Source of the DNA: Metabacillus niabensis
GTDB taxonomy: Bacteria > Bacillota > Bacilli > Bacillales > Bacillaceae
Assembly: GCF_902829255.1 (NCBI RefSeq)
Contig: NZ_CADEPK010000300.1
Coordinates: 1-45,458 of the forward strand
Direction of reading: 5' to 3'
Length of the DNA: 45,458 nt
The notes below the pieces were generated by a model that saw only the letters and a program-made list of their open reading frames with translations, was not told the DNA's origin and searched no databases. Each line of letters begins with the position of its first letter. Position 1 is the stretch's first letter. Shown piece after piece: positions 17,809 through 25,602 of this stretch. Both the position numbers and the translations under genes were made by a program.

Positions 17809-17978
17809 AAAAATAGGCAGGTCTCCTGGCTTATGATCAACACTCACTTTACAACCTTCCCATTAAACAACAGTGGTATATCTGTAAAAGAGCTCCCATT
17901 TACAGTGGCGGGACCGCGCCGGATTCACACCGGTCTTCCCTTTTCATGATAGACAGCTAAATCTATCAACCTATTTTT
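17809..17978 (-). promoter_or_regulatory. Adenosylcobalamin (B12) riboswitch aptamer
   Basis: Read on the minus strand, this holds the conserved core of the cobalamin riboswitch: the block GACCGGTGTGAATCCGGCG, then GGTCCCGCCACTGT, then GGGAAGG, and the 3' B12 box AAGCCAGGAGACCTGCC (17816-17832). The closing helix P1 is formed by AAAAATAGG (17970-17978) and CCTATTTTT (17809-17817). The class binds adenosylcobalamin or related corrinoids and switches the downstream gene off when the vitamin is plentiful. It governs the surface protein and probably the whole transporter operon. Confidence 0.97.
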
Positions 17979-18015
17979 ATTCTATTAATTTTTAAAATCA
18001 TTATATGACTTTTTT

Positions 18016-18044
18016 ATCATAGTCTAGGATAAATCACCTGTCAA
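18016..18044 (-). promoter_or_regulatory. Sigma-A promoter of the cobalamin operon
   Basis: On the minus strand a perfect -35 TTGACA (18039-18044) is separated by exactly 17 bases from -10 TATGAT (18016-18021). The predicted start is near 18009, about 30 bases before the riboswitch aptamer. Confidence 0.88.
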
Positions 18045-18242
18045 CGTTTGTCATAGAGTTGTTTCATTTTGTTAAAGAATAAAAAATAAATTTTTTATTT
18101 AAAACTTGCAACCTTTTTATATGTTTATTCGTATTATAAGTAGGGAATAAAAATTACAACTATAAATGAGGCTGGCAAATAGTCATAAAATGGTCATCTT
18201 TGAGGATTTATTAAGATGGTAAACAGTTAGTCTGGAATCATA

Positions 18243-18272
18243 TAAAAAGGACTAGGTTTACACCTAGCCCTT
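18243..18272 (-). terminator. Intrinsic terminator of cwlO
   Basis: Stem AGGACTAGG (18248-18256) with CCTAGCCCT (18263-18271), followed on the minus strand by TTTTTAT. It starts 14 bases after the cwlO stop codon. Confidence 0.8.
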
Positions 18273-18285
18273 AATAGACTTCATA

Positions 18286-19629
18286 TTATAAATTCACACG
18301 CATAACGCGACCGTTGAATTTTTGTGCCCAGTATCCACTTTTCATATTTGCAATAGCTACACCAGTTGAGCTTTGTGATCCGATAAACTTACCGCCACCA
18401 ACATAGATACCAACATGTCCATCTTTTTTATACGTATCGAAGAAGACCATATCTCCTGGTTGCATTTGGCTTGCTGGAACGCGAGTACCTGTGTTTTTAA
18501 GAGAATCTGTGCTTGCACCAACATTAACACCTACAGTTGAGAATGCCCAAGCTACGAATCCTGAACAGTCAAAACGTCCATTTGCAATATCAGATGCAGA
18601 TCTTCCGCCACCGAATACATAAACAGAATTGCCGATATATTTATAGCCTGCAGAAATTAAGTCCTGAACAGTTCCATTTGGATTGACAGGTGTTGATGCT
18701 ACAGTCGTTTCTTTCTTACTAGACTTTGAATCTGATTCTGTAGAATTAGATTCTGTGCTAGATTTTGAAGAGCTAGCATCGGAATTATCACTAGAATTAC
18801 TGCTTGAATTTGAATTAGTAGCCTGTGAATCTTGTGAAGCCTGTGCAGCTTTTGCTGCTTCTTCTGCAGCTTTTAAAGTAGATTCTTGTAATGCTAATGA
18901 TTGATCCTTTTGCTCTAAGCTTTGTTTTGCAAGTACCTTAGCAGACTCTTCATCTTTAAGTTTAGCTTTTAATTCGTCATTTTGCTTCTTTTGGTCTTTA
19001 ACTGTTTCTTGAATACCTTCAATTTCAGCTTTCATGTCTGTTAGCTCTTCTAACTTTTTCACTTTAGCTGCTTGTTTTTCTTTTACAGATTTTTGGTCAG
19101 CTTCATGCTGTTGTAATAATTCGTTATCAGCTTCAACAATTTTGCCAACTGCAATTGCACGATTAACGAAATCACCGAAACTAGAAGAACCAACTAATAC
19201 TTCTAAGTAATCGACATTTCCTCCACTATGTTGGTAGGAGATAGCACGTTGCTTTAAGATCTCAGTGCGATTTTTAATTGTCTCTTCTAAATCTGCGATT
19301 TCTGTTTCAAGCTTACTAATTTCAGCATTTGCAGCTGTAATTTGTGCTTCAATTTCTTTCATCTTTTTATTGTTCTCGCTAATTGCTTGGTCAACAGATT
19401 TTGCTTGCTCATTTAGTCTAGCAAGTTCCTCTTGAACCTTTTTTAGTTCCTGTTCAGCGTTTTGTATATTTGCTTGAACTTGTGAACGCTCTTGCTGGAT
19501 TTCAGACGCCGTTTCAGCTTTTGCTGAAGGAATAGCAAATGAACTACCTAATCCAATCATGACAGCCAAATTCATGACAACTAGTTTCTTATTCGACATT
19601 CTCTTCCCTACTTTCCAATTCTTATCCAT
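18286..19629 (-). CDS. cwlO: Secreted D,L-endopeptidase with coiled coil and NlpC/P60 domain (CwlO-like)
   Basis: A 447-residue secreted peptidoglycan hydrolase. A signal peptide (about 11-39, ending AKA-ET) is followed by a long coiled coil (about 40-262, PcsB-like), a Ser/Asn-rich linker (265-310) and a C-terminal NlpC/P60 domain with Cys355 in 'RFDCSGFVAW' and His405 in 'DGHVGIYVG'. The order matches Bacillus subtilis CwlO, which cleaves the D-Glu to meso-diaminopimelate bond in stem peptides during side-wall growth and is activated through FtsEX on the coiled coil. Two starts are possible: the ATG given here (AGGAG, 6 bases upstream) or one at 19599 that also has a purine-rich site. A terminator follows; the promoter was not identified with confidence. 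Confidence 0.9.
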   Translation of the reverse strand: MDKNWKVGKRMSNKKLVVMNLAVMIGLGSSFAIPSAKAETASEIQQERSQVQANIQNAEQELKKVQEELARLNEQAKSVDQAISENNKKMKEIEAQITAANAEISKLETEIADLEETIKNRTEILKQRAISYQHSGGNVDYLEVLVGSSSFGDFVNRAIAVGKIVEADNELLQQHEADQKSVKEKQAAKVKKLEELTDMKAEIEGIQETVKDQKKQNDELKAKLKDEESAKVLAKQSLEQKDQSLALQESTLKAAEEAAKAAQASQDSQATNSNSSSNSSDNSDASSSKSSTESNSTESDSKSSKKETTVASTPVNPNGTVQDLISAGYKYIGNSVYVFGGGRSASDIANGRFDCSGFVAWAFSTVGVNVGASTDSLKNTGTRVPASQMQPGDMVFFDTYKKDGHVGIYVGGGKFIGSQSSTGVAIANMKSGYWAQKFNGRVMRVNL

Positions 19630-20117
19630 AATCTGCTCCTATGTATCTATAAAATGATTTTTTATTAAAATATCCAATACTATTTTCTTATTTATGTCAC
19701 AATTAGAAGTATATCATCAAAAAGTGACAAAAATATGTTTTTAATATTACAATTATATTTCAAATATAACAGAAGCCCCTAAAATTTTACTTATTTAGCC
19801 ACTATAAAACTCTAACATATATTTATAGTGATTACTAGTGTAAAAAAATAGCAGGTATTTGTTACTATAAACTTTTCATGATAACGGTATCATACTACAT
19901 AATGTCATCATTAGTATAGTTTTTTTGTTAAAATCTATCGAAATTCCCGATTGCTAATGAAATAGATTCTGTTTTTAGTATGACCAATTTAATGAAGGTT
20001 TAAACATTGACTAGTTATAAGGAAAATTATCTTTTTAGGTTTTTATTTTTCATCGTTACTATCAAATACAGCTATTTTTCTAAGTCACTCTCTTTTTTGT
20101 TTATATGTCGGTTACTA
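19630..20117. other. AT-rich upstream region of cwlO
   Basis: About 490 bases between the cwlO start and the hairpin element after the GH1 gene. I saw no intact gene or RNA. On the minus strand the last 150 bases before cwlO presumably hold its promoter and an untranslated leader, but I could not pick a convincing -35/-10 pair or a clear WalR box. Confidence 0.5.
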
Positions 20118-20118
20118 C

Positions 20119-20233
20119 AAAAAAAGAGGGTGTCCTGAAACCCAAAGGTTCAGACCCCTCGAACATAATATTTAGACTGATGATTAAGTTAGTTTACTAT
20201 ATACCTGAGGCTGCCCCTATTAAGTCACCCTCC
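20119..20233 (-). repeat. Hairpin element, copy A (3' end of the GH1 operon)
   Basis: A 115-base element with terminal inverted arms GAGGGTG (20126-20132) and CACCCTC (20226-20232), followed on the minus strand by a T7 run (20119-20125), so it should also act as a terminator. Its core 20173-20207 matches copy B (34191-34225) at about 30 of 35 positions. It begins 13 bases after the GH1 stop codon. Confidence 0.7.
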
Positions 20234-20245
20234 TCCTAAACTATA

Positions 20246-21595
20246 TTAATATTCGTTTTCGAAAAATCCATTCGCAATTGTGTGCTTAAACCAGTAAAAG
20301 CTGTCTTTTTTTGTCCGCTCTAAAGTTCTATAGTTGACGTGAACGATACCAAAGCGCTTGCTATAGCCCTCTGCCCATTCGAAATTGTCCATAAGTGACC
20401 ATGTTAAGTAGCCTTTAATATTAACGCCGGATTCGATGCTGCGGCTTAAAGCTGTTAAGTGTTGTTTTAAATATTTAATGCGACGCTCATCTTTTACGCG
20501 TCCGTTTTCAGGCTCGTCATTGTAGCATGAGCCATTTTCCGTGATGTAGATCGGCACTTGACCATAGCGTTCTGTAATATATGTTAACACCTTATAGAAG
20601 CCTTCAGGGAATACAGGCCAGCCGATATCTGTACGTTCGTAGCCCATGTCGATTCCTTCTGAATCAAATAAGCCGCTGTTTTCTTTGTAGCGTGCCACCT
20701 GGCCGTTGTAATAGTTGATACCTAGGAAATCGATCGGTTGGTGAATTGTTTCTAAGTCACCCTCTTCAATATGAAGTTCAGCACCTTTTGCCTTAAACCA
20801 GTCAACCATGAATTGCGGATATTCTCCTTTGAATACAGGGTCCATAAACCACTCCACAAAGTATGCAATTTCACGGCGACAAGCATCGATATCTTCCTGT
20901 TTATTGCTATATGGCTCCATCCAAGTTGTGTTTGGTGCAAAGCCGATTTCACCTTCAATATTTAACGCTCTAAATGCTTTAACTGTTTTACCATGCGCTA
21001 CAAGGAGGTTATGTGAAATATCAACCGCTAATTGAAGATCTCTGTTTCCAGGCGCATGCTCTCCTAAGTAGTTTGATAGAAATGAAATACACCATGGTTC
21101 ATTTAGCGTAATCCAATGTTTGATTTTTCCCGCGAATTCTTTGAACATTGTTTCAGAATATGCAACAAATGCGTCAATCGTTTCGCGATTAGCCCAACCA
21201 CCTTTGTCCTGTAATGCTTGTGGAAGATCCCAATGGTATAGAGTACACATTGGTTCAATTCCTGCTTCTAGTAATTTATCAACAAACTTATGATAGAATT
21301 CTAAGCCCTTTTGATTGATTTCACCTGTTCCATGTGGGAAAATACGTGGCCATGCAACGGAGAATCGGTAAACATCTACACCTAAGTCCTTTAAAATTTC
21401 AATATCTTCTTCATAACGGTGATAGCTATCACATGCAACATCACCGTTATCCCCATTTTTTACTTTTCCAGGTGTATGTGAAAACGTATCCCAAATAGAC
21501 AAGCCTCTTCCATCTTCAAAAGCTGCACCTTCAATTTGATAGGATGCAGTTGCTGCTCCCCATTTCATATCTTTAGAAAATTGTACAATTGCCAT
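20246..21595 (-). CDS. GH1 beta-glucosidase family enzyme
   Basis: A 449-residue cytoplasmic glycoside hydrolase of family GH1, of normal length. The N-terminal 'WGAATASYQIEGA' motif, the acid/base Glu166 in 'TLNEP' and the nucleophile Glu353 in 'YITENGS' are all present, and no signal peptide is seen. The family removes terminal beta-linked glucose (or mannose, or 6-phospho-sugars) from short oligosaccharides. As the last gene of a mannan oligosaccharide operon it probably trims beta-glucosyl or beta-mannosyl residues from gluco- or galactoglucomannan fragments; this is inference from context. It follows the esterase gene by 24 bases and ends at hairpin element A. Confidence 0.93.
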   Translation of the reverse strand: MAIVQFSKDMKWGAATASYQIEGAAFEDGRGLSIWDTFSHTPGKVKNGDNGDVACDSYHRYEEDIEILKDLGVDVYRFSVAWPRIFPHGTGEINQKGLEFYHKFVDKLLEAGIEPMCTLYHWDLPQALQDKGGWANRETIDAFVAYSETMFKEFAGKIKHWITLNEPWCISFLSNYLGEHAPGNRDLQLAVDISHNLLVAHGKTVKAFRALNIEGEIGFAPNTTWMEPYSNKQEDIDACRREIAYFVEWFMDPVFKGEYPQFMVDWFKAKGAELHIEEGDLETIHQPIDFLGINYYNGQVARYKENSGLFDSEGIDMGYERTDIGWPVFPEGFYKVLTYITERYGQVPIYITENGSCYNDEPENGRVKDERRIKYLKQHLTALSRSIESGVNIKGYLTWSLMDNFEWAEGYSKRFGIVHVNYRTLERTKKDSFYWFKHTIANGFFENEY

Positions 21596-21619
21596 TTTTC
21601 TAGCCTCCTATGTTGATGA

Positions 21620-22234
21620 TTATTTTAATCGTTCGCCTGCTGCTTGAATCCATGTTGTTGCCATTAGCATATTGCCAGTAGAATTCATATGAACTCCGTC
21701 TGTTGTTAATTTGTATCCATTGTTTGCTTTTAAATAATCAATAAAAGCTCTATGTGTAGGAACTAAAGTTGCGTCAAATTGTTGAGCAACCTTACGAATG
21801 ACCGCAACATAGTTAGGTAGTAATTGATTACCACGGGATTCTACATCCTCATCAATAACGGTCGGCTCCATAAGAATGATCTTCGCATTTGTTTTTTCTT
21901 TTACTTGTGTTAACAGGTCAACATATAGATGTTCAAATTGCTTCACACTTACTTGTTCCATTTCTGGGTGATCGATTTGTCGCCAAACATCGTTAATGCC
22001 AATTGAAATCGAAATAACATCTGGATTAGGAGCAATTGCATCCTGCTGCCATCTTTCCGCTAAATCTGTTATGCGATTTCCCCCAACACCTCGATTTAGA
22101 AATGTAAATTGCTTATTTGGATATAAAGTAACGAAGTAATCATGAATAAGACGAACATAGCCAGTACCGATATCCTCAGGGTCTCCATGTCTTCCCCATT
22201 CCGTAATACTATCACCGATAAATAACACTTTCAT
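21620..22234 (-). CDS. SGNH/GDSL-type esterase (probable acetyl-mannan oligosaccharide esterase)
   Basis: A 204-residue cytoplasmic SGNH hydrolase with all four blocks: Ser9 in 'GDSIT', the Gly-Gly-Asn of block II at 51-53, Asn81 in 'GIND', and Asp179/His182 in 'DGVH'. Such enzymes remove acetyl groups from sugars; in plant glucomannan the mannose units are acetylated, so deacetylation would let the neighbouring mannosidases work (inference from context). The frame is open 12 codons further upstream into the end of the GH113 gene, but an AGGGGTGAT site 7 bases before this ATG sets the start. Confidence 0.87.
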   Translation of the reverse strand: MKVLFIGDSITEWGRHGDPEDIGTGYVRLIHDYFVTLYPNKQFTFLNRGVGGNRITDLAERWQQDAIAPNPDVISISIGINDVWRQIDHPEMEQVSVKQFEHLYVDLLTQVKEKTNAKIILMEPTVIDEDVESRGNQLLPNYVAVIRKVAQQFDATLVPTHRAFIDYLKANNGYKLTTDGVHMNSTGNMLMATTWIQAAGERLK

Positions 22235-22253
22235 TTTATCTATCACCCCTTGA

Positions 22254-23219
22254 TTATCTTTGTTTTGCATACCACTCTTTGACTACCTTTTCTGCCTTTT
22301 TGCCATAAATGTCAAAGTAAGTATTTGTTTTTGCTTCCTCAATCGGGTAAAGCTTCGTGCTCCAATCCCACCAGAAAAAACCTGCAAACCAAGGCTCATC
22401 CCAGAATACCTTCATAACAGAGCTATAGAAATTGGCTTGTTCCTCCTCACTAAACGGAAGCTCAATATGTTCAAAGTCCCACGGCATTGTTGCACAGCCT
22501 TCTGCACTTCGACAGCCAATTTCCATAAACAGAATTGGCTTATTAAATTTCTCATGAAGCTTGAGTAAATTCCCTTTGACCTTTTCCCAATTTTTCATCA
22601 TCGTTTCTTCACTGTCCCCAGGCTTTTCAGCAACTGGATAATATGCGCTTGTACCAATAATGTCGACTTTATCGAACCACTCGACACCTTCTTCTTTTCC
22701 ATGATTTGCATTATAAATAATAGGACCATGATAAACTTCTCTTACCTTCTCAATCACCGTTTCCCATTGCTTTGTTCGTGATTCTGTTCCGATCATCTCA
22801 CACCCAATACAGAACATTTCACAGCCGAGCTCCTCAGCAAGCTCAGCATAGTGTACGAGAAAATTCGTATAGGAAGTAAACCATTTATTCCAATATTCTG
22901 TTGCATCCTCAGGAAAAGTAATTCTCGCTCTCCATAGCCCATCCTTCGAATTGACGACAGGCTTTAAACAAACCTTCATTCCGAGCTCCTTCGCCTTTTT
23001 CACAGCAAATTCAATGTCTCGATCCGTCATTGTATAGCCATAATCAAAGGTAATGTCTGTTGACGAAAAGGTATTTTGGTACGTGAAAAATGATAATGCG
23101 ATCCATTCAGTACCTGTTTCCTTTAATTTCTCTAATGATTCGACTGCTTCAGGAGTTCGATAGGCACCACGCGACGTATTCCAGCCATACGTCATTCCTT
23201 TCACAAATATTTCCTTCAT
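22254..23219 (-). CDS. GH113 beta-1,4-mannanase, copy 2
   Basis: A 321-residue cytoplasmic (no signal peptide) member of GH113, whose characterised members are endo- or exo-acting beta-1,4-mannanases. 'KGMTYGWNTSRG' opens the barrel, 'CLKPVVNSKDGLWRA' forms the substrate cleft, the acid/base is Glu141 in 'GCEM' and the nucleophile Glu233 in 'LFMEIGC'. A second GH113 gene lies at 28407. The start was set at the ATG preceded by AAGGAGG at 7 bases. The intracellular location suggests that it cuts imported manno-oligosaccharides to mannobiose rather than the polymer outside. Confidence 0.87.
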   Translation of the reverse strand: MKEIFVKGMTYGWNTSRGAYRTPEAVESLEKLKETGTEWIALSFFTYQNTFSSTDITFDYGYTMTDRDIEFAVKKAKELGMKVCLKPVVNSKDGLWRARITFPEDATEYWNKWFTSYTNFLVHYAELAEELGCEMFCIGCEMIGTESRTKQWETVIEKVREVYHGPIIYNANHGKEEGVEWFDKVDIIGTSAYYPVAEKPGDSEETMMKNWEKVKGNLLKLHEKFNKPILFMEIGCRSAEGCATMPWDFEHIELPFSEEEQANFYSSVMKVFWDEPWFAGFFWWDWSTKLYPIEEAKTNTYFDIYGKKAEKVVKEWYAKQR

Positions 23220-23464
23220 TTTGTTCCCTCCTTGATACCTCATGCTTTCTTATGCAACAGATGTATCTGTTTTCGATGCTAACGAGACATTTCCATATCT
23301 TTTAGAAAATCTTTGTAATGGTTTATCAGCAAGATGTAGCAAAAATTCTTGATTTAATGCTTAGTACTAATAAATAAACAAAATCAACGAGTTTGAAGCT
23401 TAAGCACATATATGTTTTAGATCCGTTAAAAGCATATCGATATTCATGCTTTATCTCCCAACCT

Positions 23465-24463
23465 TTAACCGAATGTTCCTAAAATATTATCAATCGCTTG
23501 AAGCTCTTCGAATGTAAACGAGAGGTTGTCCAATGCACCTACGTTTTCAATAACTTGTTCTGTTTTACTTGCTCCAATTAATGCTGAGGCAACAACTTGA
23601 TGTCTCAATGTCCAGGCAATTGCCATTTGAGCAACAGATTGATTTCTTTCTGCTGCAATCGCTTTTAATTTTTGGACCTTTTCGATCCGTTCTTTTGTCA
23701 CCTGCTCTGCTGATATCGAATCAACACCCTTTGCTACGCGTGAATCATTTGGAATACCTTGAACGTATTTTGTTGAAAGGAGTCCTTGATATAAAGGCTG
23801 GAATACGATTGCTCCAATGCCTCCTTCATCTAACACGTTGAATAGCTCATTCTCAGCATCTCTTAGAAACATCGAGTAATTTGGCTGATGTGAAACAAAC
23901 GGTGTTTTTAATTCCTTAAAAAGCTTAATTACCTTACGCGTAACGTCAGCAGGATAATTCGAAACACCTACATATAAAGCTTTCCCTTGTCTAACAGCGG
24001 TATCTAATGCCCCAACTGTTTCCTCCAATGGAGTTTGTGGGTCATAGCGATGTGAATAATAAATGTCTACATAATCAAGCTTTAATCGTTTAAGACTTTG
24101 GTCTAAGCTTGAAAGCATGTACTTCCTTGAGCCCCATTCCCCATATGGACCAGGCCACATATCATATCCCGCTTTAGTTGCGATTAATAATTCATCACGA
24201 TAGTTAGATAGCTCCTCATTTAGAATTCTCCCAAAATTTATTTCCGCACTTCCTGAAGGCTCACCATAATTATTTGCGAGGTCAAAATGAGTGATTCCGA
24301 GATCAAAAGCAGTCGTAATCATTTTCTTAGCAGCAGCAAAATCATCCGTATCTCCGAAATTTCGATAAAGACCTAAGGAAATAGCTGGAACTTTCAAACC
24401 ATTTTTTCCTAGGTAATTATATCGCATCTGTTCATAACGATTTTCTTTTGGTATGTATGACAA
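23465..24463 (-). CDS. Aldo/keto reductase, YghZ-like
   Basis: A 332-residue NAD(P)H-dependent aldo/keto reductase. The opening 'RYEQMRYNYLGKNGLKVPAISLGL' matches the YghZ/L-glyceraldehyde-3-phosphate reductase group; the catalytic tetrad is visible as Asp (in 'THFDLANNYG'), Tyr (same motif), Lys (in 'IATKAG') and His (in 'YYSHRYD'). I chose a TTG start because GGAGAG lies 7 bases before it and the resulting N-terminus matches the family; an ATG five codons upstream has no good site. It is embedded in the mannan operon between a LacI gene and GH113, an unusual position. Its substrate is unknown; detoxification or reduction of a sugar aldehyde is a guess. Confidence 0.85.
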   Translation of the reverse strand: MSYIPKENRYEQMRYNYLGKNGLKVPAISLGLYRNFGDTDDFAAAKKMITTAFDLGITHFDLANNYGEPSGSAEINFGRILNEELSNYRDELLIATKAGYDMWPGPYGEWGSRKYMLSSLDQSLKRLKLDYVDIYYSHRYDPQTPLEETVGALDTAVRQGKALYVGVSNYPADVTRKVIKLFKELKTPFVSHQPNYSMFLRDAENELFNVLDEGGIGAIVFQPLYQGLLSTKYVQGIPNDSRVAKGVDSISAEQVTKERIEKVQKLKAIAAERNQSVAQMAIAWTLRHQVVASALIGASKTEQVIENVGALDNLSFTFEELQAIDNILGTFG

Positions 24464-24493
24464 TGTTCTTCTCTCCATTCAGCATGAGATAAG

Positions 24494-25555
24494 TTATGAT
24501 TTTTCTATAGATGCAGTTGATTCACGTAATAAAATCGAACCGCTTAATAATACCTTTTCAAATGGTGTGTCTTTTTCCCTTACTCGTCGCATCAACATGT
24601 CAACCGCTCGCATGCCAAGCCCTTTTTTCGCAATATCAACCGTTGTTATCGTTGGTGAGATCGCATAAGAAAACTCCATATTATCGAAGCCTGTGACCGA
24701 TATGTCCTTTGGGACGTTCAAACCACATTCCTGTAAAACGGTAATCATTTGCATTGCCATATTATCATTGCTACAAACAATTGCTGTTGGCATGGATGTT
24801 TTACTTAGGTTGTTAATCCATTTTTTGATTTTTTCTTTCGATAAAATCTCATCTTCCTCATAATCAATCGTGTTATTTAATACAGGTAGCCCGTTTTTTT
24901 CAAGTGCACTCCGATACCCAAGCCATCGATCGTAAAAGCTACGTGAATAGTTGATATTTCCAATAAATTGAATCCGTCTATGTCCTAAGCCAATTAAATG
25001 AGTCGTTAATTGATAGCTGCTATCAAAGCTATTATTGAAAACGGTATCACTTGGAATTAACGGCTCCTCATAATCAACCATAATTAATGGAATCCCCAAA
25101 TGGTGTACTTCGAGTAATAAAGTAGTAGAAACAACACCGATGCTGATGACACCAAAAAGCCCCTTAGGATTTACGACATTTTCTAGGCTTTCAACATTGT
25201 TTTCTGTTAAAACAACCATTCCTGTACCGATACCTTCAAGGCTTTCACTAATTCCATCTAGTATTCGCCCCCAATATCTAGATTCCTTATTTTGAAAACG
25301 AATATTTGGCATTAGAACTAAAACAACCTTATTTTTCTGTTGAGCAGATTCTAATGACTGGTTGAGAGCAATTGCTTGAGGTTCATCCAGCTTTTGATTT
25401 TTTTGAGAAAAGTATCCAAGCTTTGCAGCAGCCTGGAATACTTTTTCTCTTGTAGCAGAATTTACCCCTTCCTTTCCAGATAAGGCTCTGGAAACAACAA
25501 ACTTTGATACACCTAAGTAATCTGCTATTTGTTGCATTGTTACTTTCTTAGCCAT
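24494..25555 (-). CDS. LacI-family transcriptional regulator (mannan operon, copy 1)
   Basis: A 353-residue LacI/GalR regulator. The N-terminal helix-turn-helix is 'TMQQIADYLGVSKFVVSRAL' (about 5-24), followed by the hinge and a periplasmic-binding-protein-like effector domain ('VLVLMPNIRF', 'AIVCSNDNMAMQMI', 'ISVTGFDNMEF'). It lies between the GH2 mannosidase and aldo/keto reductase genes and is likely autoregulated with them, responding to a manno-oligosaccharide or its breakdown product (inference). The DNA-binding domain is canonical. The second LacI of the locus (34256) has a different effector domain sequence. Confidence 0.92.
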   Translation of the reverse strand: MAKKVTMQQIADYLGVSKFVVSRALSGKEGVNSATREKVFQAAAKLGYFSQKNQKLDEPQAIALNQSLESAQQKNKVVLVLMPNIRFQNKESRYWGRILDGISESLEGIGTGMVVLTENNVESLENVVNPKGLFGVISIGVVSTTLLLEVHHLGIPLIMVDYEEPLIPSDTVFNNSFDSSYQLTTHLIGLGHRRIQFIGNINYSRSFYDRWLGYRSALEKNGLPVLNNTIDYEEDEILSKEKIKKWINNLSKTSMPTAIVCSNDNMAMQMITVLQECGLNVPKDISVTGFDNMEFSYAISPTITTVDIAKKGLGMRAVDMLMRRVREKDTPFEKVLLSGSILLRESTASIEKS

Positions 25556-25602
25556 GCTTTTAACTCACTCCACCTAGGGGCCATATTTGAATTAGCTTTC
25601 AC

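Noticed and set aside
17642-18000. tRNA or other structured RNA between the surface-protein gene and the promoter
   Set aside because: The structure and conserved blocks are fully explained by the cobalamin riboswitch and its terminator.
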